DNA of 64,000 nucleotides from Adhaeribacter arboris (GTDB taxonomy: Bacteria; Bacteroidota; Bacteroidia; Cytophagales; Hymenobacteraceae), in contig NZ_PYFT01000002.1 of the NCBI RefSeq assembly GCF_003023845.1, positions 62,001-126,000 on the forward strand, read 5' to 3'. The notes under the pieces were generated by a model. The model did no database searches, was not told the origin of the DNA, and worked only from the letters and a program-made list of their open reading frames with translations. A program made the position numbers and the translations under genes. Each line of letters begins with the position of its first letter. Within the stretch, counting starts at the first letter, position 1. This document shows, piece after piece, positions 8,326 to 17,649 of the stretch.

Positions 8326-8928
8326 ATGAAAACAAATTTCTCTTCATCTGTTATTATGAAAAAATATGATAAACCAATTGCCCTTCTTTTTGGGTTTTTA
8401 ACTATTCTATTCTTGGTTCTTTTATTAACCAATACTGTATTCTTAAATTGGGTATTTGCCCGGCACCAAAATCAGATGAGCTGGTTTATCCGGCCTTTAT
8501 TTATTGTACCCTTCTGCTATTTTGCTTACCGTCAAAGTTGGACCGGAATTTCCATTATCATATTCGCTATATTTGCCAGTATGTTCTGGTTTAATCAACC
8601 TGCTATAATAACAGATGATGTAAAAGCATTTCTGCAGTTTGAAATACATTGGCTTAGTGACACCTGGAAACTAAAAAAAGTATTATTCGCCTTAGTACCG
8701 CTGATTTCTTTCATGACATTAGGCTTTTCCTGCTGGCAAAGAAGCATCTGGATGGGACTGGCTGTAATTGCTTTTATGGCGCTGGGAAAAATGGCCTGGG
8801 GCATTGCTCAGGCTGGAGAACCTGGAAAATCCATGAAAATACCCGCTACAATCGGGCTCTTGTTTTGTCTAAGTTGTATTTATTTCGGATTTAAACAACT
8901 TGAAAAAAGAAAACCTACTAACAAGTAG
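8326..8928 (+). CDS. Polytopic membrane protein of unknown function
   Basis: This 200-residue protein has about six hydrophobic segments (for example IALLFGFLTILFLVLLLTNTV, IRPLFIVPFCYFAY, ISIIIFAIFASMFWF, LFALVPLISFMTLGF). I do not recognise the family. A second ATG at 8356 would also give a sensible start before the first membrane helix. Its stop codon lies inside a hairpin at 8911-8932 that probably terminates transcription. Confidence 0.65.
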   Translation: MKTNFSSSVIMKKYDKPIALLFGFLTILFLVLLLTNTVFLNWVFARHQNQMSWFIRPLFIVPFCYFAYRQSWTGISIIIFAIFASMFWFNQPAIITDDVKAFLQFEIHWLSDTWKLKKVLFALVPLISFMTLGFSCWQRSIWMGLAVIAFMALGKMAWGIAQAGEPGKSMKIPATIGLLFCLSCIYFGFKQLEKRKPTNK

Positions 8929-8932
8929 GTTT
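8911..8932 (+). terminator. Hairpin overlapping the stop codon
   Basis: AAACCTAC (8911-8918) pairs with GTAGGTTT (8925-8932) around a 6-nt loop. The TAG stop of the membrane protein lies within the right arm. A second small hairpin (five G, four A, four C, 8938-8950) follows. There is no long T tract, so this is a weak intrinsic terminator candidate. Confidence 0.45.
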
Positions 8933-9137
8933 AATAAGGGGGAAAACCCCTAAAATCAATCACATTATAGCTTACTACTTGAAATTTTTACCATCATCCA
9001 CTTAAAAGGGTGCTTTCCTTTTTATGCTTTTGTTAGCCTTTAACTAATTCCGTTATTTAAAAAGTTTTAATCTGCTCTTTAAGTGAGCACATCCGCCTTT
9101 TCTATGCTAGACAGATTTAAATATTTTTAAAAAAAAT

Positions 9138-9992
9138 TTACAAAGGTATAAGATCACCATCAAAGGGAATAATAACTTTTGAAACCAAGTTATTTTCTTG
9201 AAGGGCTTTTCTCAAAGCCGTTCGCTTTACAAAACAATGATTTACTGTATCCATGTGTACAGCTATAATTTTTGCATTAGGCTGTTTCGCATAAACTTGC
9301 CTAATATCTTCTGGAGTCATAGTAATTGGGCCTCCGGATAAAAACTGCGCTCCTCCTGCATTTACTATTATAGCTGTTGGTTGGTGTTCTTTTAGAGCTT
9401 CATTCACATCATCACACCAAATAGTATCTCCTGCCAAGTAAACGCTTTGTTGTTTACTAGCAAAAACAAATCCGGATACTTCTCCCATTTTTTGCCCGAT
9501 CTCACCCGAGCCATGCTTTCCTTTAGTCCGGAAAATCTTTATGTCTTTCCAGATAAGTTGCTGGTCAATTGGTGTTACATTTGTAAAGCCTTGCTTTTTG
9601 ATTTTATCTAAATCAGATGGCTGGCAAAATATAAGTTTATCTTTGTTTATAAGAGTTTGTGCAGCCAGATCCCAATGATCCCGATGAAGATGGGTTACCA
9701 CAATAGCATCTACCTCGCTTAAAATCTTCTGTAATGCATCCTTTTCTAAGGGAAGATCAACCATTGGTATTCTTATGTTGTTCCCGCAATTTTGTACCGG
9801 GTCTAACTCTCCTTTTGATGCCAGCATGGGATCAACAAGCAGCTTTTGTTTACCAATATGAATAATTAAAGTGGCGTGCCTTAGTAATTGAACAGAAATT
9901 TTAGGGTTCATAAGCGGATATGGATTTGCTTTCAGTAAATAAGGGGTGACGCCAAGCAACAAAAGGTTTTGTAAAAATATTTTACGGTTCAT
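9138..9992 (-). CDS. MBL-fold metallo-hydrolase (UlaG-like)
   Basis: This 284-residue protein has a metallo-beta-lactamase fold. The zinc motif HLHRDHWD lies at residues 101-108 (H101, H103, D105, H106), with later ligands in the AGDTIWCDD and VHMDTVNH segments. The N-terminus (MNRKIFLQNLLLLGVTPYLLKA) is hydrophobic and may be a signal peptide. The closest family type is the UlaG-like beta-lactamase_2 group, often phosphodiesterases or lactonases. Substrate unknown. It is a single gene with no operon partner, next to a pseudogene remnant. Confidence 0.85.
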   Translation of the reverse strand: MNRKIFLQNLLLLGVTPYLLKANPYPLMNPKISVQLLRHATLIIHIGKQKLLVDPMLASKGELDPVQNCGNNIRIPMVDLPLEKDALQKILSEVDAIVVTHLHRDHWDLAAQTLINKDKLIFCQPSDLDKIKKQGFTNVTPIDQQLIWKDIKIFRTKGKHGSGEIGQKMGEVSGFVFASKQQSVYLAGDTIWCDDVNEALKEHQPTAIIVNAGGAQFLSGGPITMTPEDIRQVYAKQPNAKIIAVHMDTVNHCFVKRTALRKALQENNLVSKVIIPFDGDLIPL

Positions 9993-10068
9993 CGTCTAAC
10001 TCTATTAATTTCTGTGCAGAAAATTTAAAATCACAAATTTGCGAATACTTTCTATAGGTAGCATAATT

Positions 10069-10275
10069 TTAATTCTCACTCCGTTTTTTAAGTACATAAA
10101 GTCAGTTTTGCAGCCCTTTTTCTAAATTCTTGTTCCGCATTTTCTTAAAATGTCTGGCTAGTAATTTTTCCATGCTTTCAGCTACTGTTAATAATAATTG
10201 TCCGTCTTTTTGTATAAGCACCCAGTTACAAATTTCGTATTATCCGAGAGCTTTTTTGGTCCACCTAAACTGATT
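10069..10275 (-). pseudogene. Decayed SRPBCC gene, C-terminal half
   Basis: Read on the minus strand, this stretch aligns codon for codon with the end of the SRPBCC protein at 2533-3045. WTKKALG corresponds to WTGKAFG, NWVLIQKDG to NWMFTEKDG, AESME to DESME, KNLEKGLQN to KSLEKGMQN, and the end KKRSEN to KKECEN. Two in-frame stops break it: TAA at 10,240-10,242 and TGA at 10,102-10,104, the latter replacing the Trp codon TGG. The 5' half is not recognisable. This is an old paralog that has lost function. Confidence 0.75.
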
Positions 10276-10387
10276 ATTTAGCTAAACAGCATGAAAGGTT
10301 GAAGGGATTATTGCGCTACTGGTTTTCTAATTCAAAGTAGCGCCTGGTATTAGATCGCCATTAAGATGTAACCTAATAATATTTCGT

Positions 10388-11113
10388 TTAAGGCTTTAGT
10401 TTTTGCAATTGCTCTATAATACAAACTTTAAAAATTCGAGCTCCCGCGTTATTCAAGTGAACGCCATCAATGGTTAGCTGCAGGTGGCGCTTGCGGCTTA
10501 GCCAATCCGGGCCCTTTTTAGTGTGTGAAACAACCGGGTCGGTCAGGGTAACGGCCCAGAAGCTTTCCAAAAAGTAATTTGTTTGGGAGTTAATACTTAA
10601 AATTTGGTCATATTTTAACCCGCTATCCGCTAATAAGGTCGCTTCTTCCTGAGCAACTTTGCGAATAGCGGTATTGTAAGCAGCTCGTTGAAAATTTAAG
10701 GTAAAATGTAAATCCTCATTGATACAACCTATGGTGGTAAGTACCAGTTTGCCCTTAAAAATCCGTTTAACCTCCTGAACAGTTCTTCTCCAGGCATTTT
10801 CGAAATCCAAGGCAGAAGTTAGTGGCCATAAGCCTTTTTTGAGCTGTTCCTTTAAAGCAAATTGGAACAGCTTGCCTTTCTGTTGAAAATAAGGTAAAAT
10901 TAAATCGTTATAACCTCCCTGGAGCACCACACCATCATAATCGGGATTCTTACTTAATTCCTGAAGAAGCCTTTCGCTGATATGGCTAAAAGTATCCCCA
11001 TTTAAGCCCGCGTTTTTTATGTTATACCCAGGATTTTCGTACTGTATTATTTTTATAAAGCTCGTGCCAAGTGTACCCTTGGTGATACTATCACCTACAA
11101 ATAAAATTTTCAT
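10388..11113 (-). CDS. SGNH/GDSL-family hydrolase
   Basis: This 241-residue protein has the blocks of SGNH esterases: GDSITKG with the catalytic Ser at S9, a Gly block around N39-GD, the GGYND block (N69-D70), and the catalytic pair in TIDGVHLNNAG (D216, H219). No signal peptide is seen, so it is probably cytoplasmic. Family members are lipases, acyl esterases or carbohydrate acetylesterases, and the exact substrate is unknown. It lies downstream of the hemerythrin-like gene with a 78-bp gap and may share its transcript. Confidence 0.85.
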   Translation of the reverse strand: MKILFVGDSITKGTLGTSFIKIIQYENPGYNIKNAGLNGDTFSHISERLLQELSKNPDYDGVVLQGGYNDLILPYFQQKGKLFQFALKEQLKKGLWPLTSALDFENAWRRTVQEVKRIFKGKLVLTTIGCINEDLHFTLNFQRAAYNTAIRKVAQEEATLLADSGLKYDQILSINSQTNYFLESFWAVTLTDPVVSHTKKGPDWLSRKRHLQLTIDGVHLNNAGARIFKVCIIEQLQKLKP

Positions 11114-11191
11114 AATAAGTTAGAATATAGTTTCTAGGCAACAGGGTGAAATGAGCACTTGATTATATCATTGACTGATGGCTTTAATTAC

Positions 11192-11854
11192 TTAGTTGAA
11201 TTTTAGTTCTCTAAAACGTACTTGGGGCAATTCATCTGCCGCCATTTGTAAAAAAACTTCGTAAACAGGTGCCGGAGCAGATACTTTAATACCATCCATC
11301 CATTCCAAAATTTCTGCATTATTAATACTGCGCATCATCCACCGGCTTTCTTCCATAAGTACCTGCGGGTCAATTGAAGCCATAATCTGTTGTTCCATGC
11401 GCAGGATCTCTTTATCCGAAAAGTGCTTCCAAAGTGCCAGCAGTAATTGGTTTTCTTCCTTATTCATGTGGTACAGATTAAAGGCGATAAATTCATTAAG
11501 TGCATAAAAGATTTGCTTACCGGATAACTCTTTTTCTTCCACTGATTTCGCCTGACGCCAATTGCTAATAAATTGTCTTAGATCAGCACTTAAATTATGG
11601 TCTATTACATGGTCTTTTTCCAGTTCTTCTGTAAGCTGCGGTTCCTGATGTACAATATGGGCTAAAATAAATCGGTCTTCGTGGTCGGCATGTTCATCGT
11701 AGAAATAGAGTACTCGTTCCATTTCGGCAATTACTTTATCGGCTTTAAGCTCTGTAAAATCAGTTTGTTGTATTTTGCTTTGTAAATCGAAAAGCATGCT
11801 TCTAAGTGCTTTGTGGATGTTGTTAAAAACATTATAGCGTTTTACGGTTCTCAT
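11192..11854 (-). CDS. Hemerythrin-like (HHE) domain protein
   Basis: This 220-residue helical protein has the metal ligands of an HHE/hemerythrin bundle: H14 (NIHK), H55 and HADHEDRF (H58, E59), EKDHVIDH (H82, H86), and FNLYHMNKEE (H129, E133). Such proteins carry a di-iron centre that senses or binds O2 or NO, or stores iron. A C-terminal extension (about 150-220) has no recognised domain. It has the shared promoter block, placing it with the cytochrome, GloVer and AraC genes in one probable regulon. Confidence 0.85.
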   Translation of the reverse strand: MRTVKRYNVFNNIHKALRSMLFDLQSKIQQTDFTELKADKVIAEMERVLYFYDEHADHEDRFILAHIVHQEPQLTEELEKDHVIDHNLSADLRQFISNWRQAKSVEEKELSGKQIFYALNEFIAFNLYHMNKEENQLLLALWKHFSDKEILRMEQQIMASIDPQVLMEESRWMMRSINNAEILEWMDGIKVSAPAPVYEVFLQMAADELPQVRFRELKFN

Positions 11855-11868
11855 GTTATTTTTTTCAC

Positions 11869-11914
11869 TAAAATTAAGTTGGATTGAAGTTTAAATATTG
11901 AAGAAAAACGACAA
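11869..11914 (-). promoter_or_regulatory. Shared-architecture promoter of the hemerythrin gene
   Basis: On the minus strand TTGTCGTTTTTCTTCAATA is followed after 19 bp by TAATTTTA (11,869-11,876). The -7 box lies 15 bp from the ATG, so the leader would be very short. Confidence 0.6.
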
Positions 11915-12147
11915 AATATAGTGCTAGATAAAACTGCCTAAGAGAAGGTTTTAAGACGTTTTAGAAAGAAGATTCATCCAAGTCCTGTAGTATTAAAATA
12001 TAAATTTACTAATAATTATACAGGCAACCAGACAGCAAGAGCGAAGAACACACAATTAAAGTCAAAATTATTAAACCGTATTAGGTGCTATTTCTTGATG
12101 GTTAGAGTAATAAATTATCAAACTAGCTTATCGGAACACCAGCCAGG

Positions 12148-15100
12148 TTATTTTTTTATAAACCGTAAAACTTGCTGGCCTGTACTGGTATACACTAAAA
12201 GCGAGTACAAACCTGGCCGCAAATGGCTAACTGGAAATTCTAATTGGTTAGTAGCTATCAGGCGATGCGTGTTTAAACCTAAACTTAGACCATCGGCACT
12301 TAAGAGGGAGGTTACCAGTTCTTCCGCCGGCACTTTTAAGTCTACGGTAAATTTATCGATAACCGGATTAGGATACAGGCGGGTAGCTAGGATAACTGGT
12401 GACGTGTCTATATGTTGCTCGGCTTTGCTGATAGGCAATATTTCAATGGCAGCAACACAAGCTTTATCCACTACTGAAATAAATTGCAGATTTAAAAAAC
12501 CATCGGTTACAGTTATTTTTTTCGAAACATTAACCGCCTTGCGGGCTCCTTTCGCCGAAGCAAAGATATCGTAATTAGTTAACCAACCCGTTCCTTCTGC
12601 GGTTACGTTAAATTTACGCTTGCCCGCAGTTGTATAATAGATTTCCGCAAAATGTAGTTTTACCATATACGAGCCATTATTAACCGGAATAGTATATTGG
12701 AAACTACCATCCGAATTGGTAGCTCGGCGATTAGTTTTATAAAGGTTACCATCTGTAGTATTATCAATAGTTCCCGAAGTAGCGGATATACTTGTAGCGC
12801 CAACAAAGTAAGTATCCGCAACAAAACTACCTAAAGAAGTAGTCAAAGCAGTTCCTCCTGCATTAATTCGGATTGCTTTCGTTACTTCCGTTCCTACCGT
12901 AATAAAAATTGTTTTAGGTACAGATGACTGGCAGCCCCAGATAACCCGGAAAGTAAAGGAATCTGTACTAGTAAAACCAGCTTTTGGCCGGTAGGTACGC
13001 TTCGCTCCGGAACCGCTTAAAGTACCATTTTTAGGTAATGAAACAATCTTATAAATTAAAGGAGAGGCACCCGTACCAGATAGCGTAATAGATTTTGGTG
13101 TATTAATAGCAGTAGTAACGTTCTGCGAATTAGCTACTGGAGTAGCTTTCTGAAAAATTAAGCTACCTACAGGATTTTTACCATCGGTAACAGGTTGTAA
13201 ATGGTGCATAATGGTATATTTACCCGCAGGTGTGATTTTAAAGATAGTACCACTATAATTATGACCGCCGCCGCTGGTTAGCCCGTAGAAGTTACCTTCT
13301 TTATCCATTACTAGGCTACCGCTTGGGTTAGCGCCATCGGCATATTCATTTACTAAATACTTTAAAATTGTTATTTTACCAGTTGGGGTAATGGTAAAAA
13401 TAGTACCAAATCCATCTTTTCCACCCCGGGAAGTCATGCCGTAAAAATTGCCATTCTTGCCTACTACCAAGCTACCAGCAGGATGGTCGCCTTGGTCATA
13501 TTGATTAAAAGAATGCAATTTGGTAAACTTACCGTTAGGAGTTACCTTAAAAAAAGTACCCATATTATAATCGCCGCCTACATTGGTTAGCCCATAAAAA
13601 TTTCCATCCTTCCCTTTTACCAGATTACCCCGGGGTGAAGAACCCTCTTCATAGTTATTGAGGCTGTGCAATACTTCGTAAGAACCGGTAGGCGTAACCC
13701 GGAAGATCACGCCGGATAACATATGACCGCCCGCTTGAGTCATGCCGTAGTAATAACCATCGTTGCCATCCACTAAGCTACCCCAAGGGGAATAGCCCGA
13801 ATCATCGTTTTGGAAGGAATATAAGACGGTAAAATCCCCTCTGGGCGTTATCCGGAAATAGGTACCACTGCCGTTTACCCCTCCATGACGGGTCAGGCCA
13901 TAAAAGTTGCCATCTTTTCCCAGCAGTAAATCACCCACCGGTAATCCACCATCGTTTAAATCGTCTAAGGACCGTAAGATGGTATAGGAGCCATCCGAAC
14001 ACAATTTGAAAATGGTGCCGTAATTATAGGTTCCACCATATTCGGTCATGCCGTAGAAAAAGCCATCCTGGCCCTGTACTAAACTACCCCGGGAAGCCAC
14101 TCCACCAAAAGTACCTGGCAGAGCCATCAATATTTTAAAATTTTTACCAGTAGGCATAATCCGGTAAATAATACCATCATTTTGCGGACCGCCTATTTCA
14201 TTCATGCCGTACAAATAACCATCCGTTCCTTGCATCAGACCACCCGCGCGCCCTCCCTCTTCCAAAGGCGAAAAGGAATGTAATACACCTACAGTGCCAT
14301 TGGTCGTCAGTTTAAAAAGGGTTCCATTGCCCCAGTAACCGCCATTCATGGTGGTACCATACAGGCTACCGTCCTTTCCCCGCAGCAAACCTCTTTTAGG
14401 AGTATCCCCTATTTCTCCCCCGTATGTGAAGTGATAAATTACTTTGTAGCCTCCTGTTGGACTTATTCTATAGATCGTACCCCCAAAATTTTCTCCTCCG
14501 TACCGGGTAAATCCATAAAATTCACCATCCTTACCTTGCACTAGGTTGCCAACCGGGGTACCACCGGTAGTAATTTCAAAGGTATGGAGCAGGGTAAAGG
14601 TACCGGAAAGAGTTATTTTAAAGATAGTACCATACTGATTGGCTCCTCCGAGAGTAGTAAGGCCATAGAAATTGCCATCCTTGCCCCGCACTAAACTGCC
14701 ATCTGGCCGACCTCCCCGAGAAGTTCCGTTGAAGTGATGCAGCACCGTATGCTTACCTGTAGGAGATAATTTAAAAATAGTACCCATATCGAAAGTACCG
14801 CCGTAAAAGGTCAGGCCATAAAAATTACCGTCCGGACCCTGCAATAAATCTCCATAGGGCCGATAACCATTGTTCCGAGTAAAGGTGTAAATTACTTTGT
14901 ACTCACCACGGGGCGTTATTTTAAATGCTACTCCCGGTTCTGCTCCGTTATTGTTCAATCCACCGGACGAAGTCATGCCGTAAAAATTACCATCAGCGGC
15001 TTGTATGAGATTATTTCCTTCCGGTGCATTTCCTTCAAAACCATTGAAATCGTGCAAGATAGTTATACTACCATCCGGTGCCATTTTAAAAATAGTACCA

Positions 15101-15480
15101 AGATTGTTAGCACCACCGGCCGAGGTCATTCCGTAAAAGTTTCCATCCTTAGCTTGCATTAATTCTGCTTTGGGGTTTGAACCTAACTTGGTAAAGGTTT
15201 TATGAACAGCAAAGCCACTACCATCAGATTTAATGGAAAAAGCAGTACCTCCCCCTTGGGGACCATAAGTAGAGGTTAACCCAAGTAATACCTCCTGAGC
15301 CAGGATGGGAGTAGGATGTATAATAATCCACAAGCCCATCAAGAAGCCCAGTATTTTAGCAATTAGTATCCCGGAAACCTTAATCAAGGTAAAAAATAAG
15401 TTATGCAATATTAATAATGAAGAAATGCATCCTCCTCTTGATGTATAATTCTGAGAGTAGTAAGACAAGAACAGTTTCAT
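12148..15480 (-). CDS. Secreted GloVer-repeat protein with malectin and T9SS sorting domains
   Basis: This 1110-residue protein has four parts. The N-terminus (to about residue 60) contains a signal peptide ending PTPILAQ, possibly starting at an internal Met. Residues about 65-790 hold thirteen copies of a 50-55 residue repeat with the core DGNFYGMTxxGG and GTIFKITPxG, the GloVer tandem repeat. A cadherin-like/Ig region (about 785-870) and a malectin-like carbohydrate-binding domain (about 875-1020) come next. The last 75 residues form a T9SS sorting domain (RLYPNPVIDKFTV to the end). The protein should be exported and attached to the cell surface. Its promoter has the shared block. Confidence 0.9.
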   Translation of the reverse strand: MKLFLSYYSQNYTSRGGCISSLLILHNLFFTLIKVSGILIAKILGFLMGLWIIIHPTPILAQEVLLGLTSTYGPQGGGTAFSIKSDGSGFAVHKTFTKLGSNPKAELMQAKDGNFYGMTSAGGANNLGTIFKMAPDGSITILHDFNGFEGNAPEGNNLIQAADGNFYGMTSSGGLNNNGAEPGVAFKITPRGEYKVIYTFTRNNGYRPYGDLLQGPDGNFYGLTFYGGTFDMGTIFKLSPTGKHTVLHHFNGTSRGGRPDGSLVRGKDGNFYGLTTLGGANQYGTIFKITLSGTFTLLHTFEITTGGTPVGNLVQGKDGEFYGFTRYGGENFGGTIYRISPTGGYKVIYHFTYGGEIGDTPKRGLLRGKDGSLYGTTMNGGYWGNGTLFKLTTNGTVGVLHSFSPLEEGGRAGGLMQGTDGYLYGMNEIGGPQNDGIIYRIMPTGKNFKILMALPGTFGGVASRGSLVQGQDGFFYGMTEYGGTYNYGTIFKLCSDGSYTILRSLDDLNDGGLPVGDLLLGKDGNFYGLTRHGGVNGSGTYFRITPRGDFTVLYSFQNDDSGYSPWGSLVDGNDGYYYGMTQAGGHMLSGVIFRVTPTGSYEVLHSLNNYEEGSSPRGNLVKGKDGNFYGLTNVGGDYNMGTFFKVTPNGKFTKLHSFNQYDQGDHPAGSLVVGKNGNFYGMTSRGGKDGFGTIFTITPTGKITILKYLVNEYADGANPSGSLVMDKEGNFYGLTSGGGHNYSGTIFKITPAGKYTIMHHLQPVTDGKNPVGSLIFQKATPVANSQNVTTAINTPKSITLSGTGASPLIYKIVSLPKNGTLSGSGAKRTYRPKAGFTSTDSFTFRVIWGCQSSVPKTIFITVGTEVTKAIRINAGGTALTTSLGSFVADTYFVGATSISATSGTIDNTTDGNLYKTNRRATNSDGSFQYTIPVNNGSYMVKLHFAEIYYTTAGKRKFNVTAEGTGWLTNYDIFASAKGARKAVNVSKKITVTDGFLNLQFISVVDKACVAAIEILPISKAEQHIDTSPVILATRLYPNPVIDKFTVDLKVPAEELVTSLLSADGLSLGLNTHRLIATNQLEFPVSHLRPGLYSLLVYTSTGQQVLRFIKK

Positions 15481-15916
15481 AATTAAATGGATTGATCAGT
15501 TTTAGATATAAGGAGTGTAGTTGTATCAGAAAAAAAGAACCTACTTATTCATTACTACATTTAGCGTAGGATAAATAATATTGTGTAGTTATTATCATTT
15601 AAGCACGAAGTATCTCTTTTGATTCTAGCACAAAATTAATCCGGCACAAAAAATTTATATTGAATAAAACCGACATTCTAGAGTAACTGGATATTATAGA
15701 ACTATTAATCGGAAGAAGTTTTCAGATTATAAGCGATTAACAATCAATAATTTGCTATAATTAGGCGCCAAAAGTTCGGGATAGGTCTTTTGTAGAAAAA
15801 ATACTTGCTTAAGAGTTTTTGAAATAGATTATCTTAAGTAAGAGAATTAAAGCAATATAATATTTCTTATACTTCAGAAATTTGTTGATTCCCATTCCTG
15901 AAGTAAACAATTTACT
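15481..15916. other. Intergenic region with the GloVer promoter only
   Basis: This 435-bp gap lies between the AraC-family gene stop and the GloVer protein start. Apart from the promoter block at 15,631-15,676 I see no gene or repeat in it. Confidence 0.5.
15631..15676 (-). promoter_or_regulatory. Shared-architecture promoter of the GloVer-repeat gene
   Basis: On the minus strand ATGTCGGTTTTATTCAATA is followed after 19 bp by TAATTTTG (15,631-15,638). The implied leader is about 145 nt long. Confidence 0.6.
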
Positions 15917-16789
15917 TCAATAAGCGAATGATACATAAGTAGGGCAAACTTCCAGGGTTTGGAAGAAGCTTTGGTCATTCGTAATTAAAAAGGATGGGAC
16001 CGTACCAGTAAATTCCCTGCAATCTCTAATGAAATGTGCTTGATCGGAGAATCCAAGTTCATAGCTCAGCTCTGCCCACTTAATTTCTGAATCAGTTGCC
16101 TTACGTACATATTGATAAGCGTTGCGGAAACGGATGATGCGCTGGTAAGTTTTGGGACTAGTACCTACTAATTCTTTGAAGTTTCGTTGTAGCTGCCGAG
16201 GACTAATGTACAGTTGATCACTTAAAGCTTCTATTGATAGTTTACCCTGCACTTTTCGAATCAGCCGGCAGGCTTCCACTACGTAGTTGCGTTCCGCTCT
16301 CAAATTACTAAGTCGGTTTAACAGGTATTTTTCGGCAATAGTTACTAATTGAGGTACACTACTTTTTCCAGACATTTCGTTTACCATATTCTTAGCGGTA
16401 GTTCCCAATAATGCTTCCGCATCGATAACGCAGTTAAACAAACAGGCAACTGGTAATTTAAATAATTCTAGAATAGCTTCGGGTCTCATGCGAATACCGA
16501 ACATGAGAGAGTCCGGGCTACCTTTCCAAAAACTAGTATCTTTAAATAAACCAGCAAAATAAATAATATGGCTTTTTTCCCAGGTTTGCTGCTGGCTATT
16601 GTAAATAACACATGGCTTTTGGTCCACTTGAATGATAATTTCGACCGTTCCAAGTGGTAAACACCGCTTTACCGGTTGCTCTTCAATGGATAATCCTGGG
16701 GAAGAATAATAGTGCCAGTAGCATTCAATATATGATCTTAATACTGGTGATGGCAAATACTCGCGATACTGCGTTTCTGATGGCATCAT
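15917..16789 (-). CDS. AraC-family transcriptional regulator
   Basis: This 290-residue protein has an N-terminal sensory region (about 1-160, starting with YLPSPVLRSYIECYWHYY as in the DUF6597 group). A C-terminal AraC double helix-turn-helix (about 180-275) follows, containing LSIEALSDQLYISPRQLQRNFKELVGTSPKTYQR and a second helix pair ending ELGFSDQAHFIRDCREFTG. The effector is unknown. Its own promoter carries a variant of the block seen upstream of the cytochrome, hemerythrin and GloVer genes, so it is a natural candidate for the activator of that set, including itself (inference). Confidence 0.9.
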   Translation of the reverse strand: MMPSETQYREYLPSPVLRSYIECYWHYYSSPGLSIEEQPVKRCLPLGTVEIIIQVDQKPCVIYNSQQQTWEKSHIIYFAGLFKDTSFWKGSPDSLMFGIRMRPEAILELFKLPVACLFNCVIDAEALLGTTAKNMVNEMSGKSSVPQLVTIAEKYLLNRLSNLRAERNYVVEACRLIRKVQGKLSIEALSDQLYISPRQLQRNFKELVGTSPKTYQRIIRFRNAYQYVRKATDSEIKWAELSYELGFSDQAHFIRDCREFTGTVPSFLITNDQSFFQTLEVCPTYVSFAY

Positions 16790-16810
16790 AATTAATACAA
16801 ATCAAGAGCA

Positions 16811-16857
16811 CGAAGGTAAAATGAATGGCAATATAATGTATTGAAAAAAAGCGACAT
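16811..16857 (-). promoter_or_regulatory. Shared-architecture promoter of the AraC-family gene
   Basis: On the minus strand ATGTCGCTTTTTTTCAATA is followed after 20 bp by TACCTTCG (16,811-16,818), a one-base variant of TAnnTTTG. The -7 box is 21 bp from the ATG. Confidence 0.55.
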
Positions 16858-16983
16858 ATATTTTTAAAAATTAACAGCGCCTGCCTTCAATAACACTGTT
16901 CCCGGAAAGGAATAAGAAAAGATTAAAATAGTAAGATTAGATGCATTATCTTATAGAGATAACCTAGCGTCATCAACCTTATT

Positions 16984-17649
16984 TCAGGCTATTGATTTCT
17001 CTAATTCAGAAACGGAAAGATAGCTGGCATATAACTTTGGCAAGAAAAATTCAAAATTTCCTACTTCCTCTACATTATGCTTTAGCCAACTAGTACCCAT
17101 TTGTTTCGTAAAAACTTGGGTATGCAATAAAGGATTAATAAAATATTTACCTATAAAACTTTCCGCCCCTACTTGCATCCGCGAAATATAACGGGTACCA
17201 TTAGAAACTGGTATAAATTGGTGCTCCAGGCTAAAAACTTCTATCCCCAGAATTTTGCGAATAAGTTTTAATCCGGTGAAATCTAATTTCACAACTTCTT
17301 CCGTGCTGTCAACTAATTGGTTTAGGTCGCCGCCAAATGCTTCAACGATTCTAAATTGTGCGCCAATCCCTGCACTGCCATTAGGGCTAGTTCTAGCTAA
17401 CTCCCAGTGGATATGATCTATTGGGTGCCATACCAAATACTTAGAATACGTTTTGCCTTGGTAATCCATGGTGCCCTTAATGTTCTTAAACCACCATTCC
17501 AGCATAACCGGGGTGACATTTCGGATAGTATCGTGCTGAATACAAAGTTCATAGCTACTGTATGGTAAAATACTAAATTTTGTATGGGCACTATCCACGC
17601 TTTTCATCTTCCAACCAAAGTCTCGTGAATCAGGTAATCGCCATTTCAT
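16984..17649 (-). CDS. PhlG/DAPG-hydrolase-like protein
   Basis: This 221-residue protein resembles the DAPG hydrolase family (PhlG, phloretin hydrolase), which cleaves C-C bonds next to aromatic ketones using zinc. Visible family features are VMLEWWFKNIKGTM followed by YLVWHPIDHIHWE, and a C-terminal HNVEEVGNFEFFLP segment whose His and Glu fit the metal ligands. It is shorter than PhlG itself and has no signal peptide. It lies about 190 bp behind the AraC-family gene on the same strand. The assignment is by pattern recognition; a general SRPBCC-type protein is the alternative. Confidence 0.6.
   Translation of the reverse strand: MKWRLPDSRDFGWKMKSVDSAHTKFSILPYSSYELCIQHDTIRNVTPVMLEWWFKNIKGTMDYQGKTYSKYLVWHPIDHIHWELARTSPNGSAGIGAQFRIVEAFGGDLNQLVDSTEEVVKLDFTGLKLIRKILGIEVFSLEHQFIPVSNGTRYISRMQVGAESFIGKYFINPLLHTQVFTKQMGTSWLKHNVEEVGNFEFFLPKLYASYLSVSELEKSIA

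Noticed and set aside
12095-12574. 159-codon plus-strand frame opposite the GloVer-repeat gene
   Set aside because: It lies entirely in the antisense of the malectin/T9SS part of a well-supported protein and has no recognisable composition. It is a shadow frame.
13200-15200. Regularly spaced similar DNA segments that could suggest a repeat array or CRISPR
   Set aside because: They encode the thirteen protein repeats (DGNFYG core) of the GloVer protein. They are translated and diverged, with no constant repeat and unique spacer pattern.
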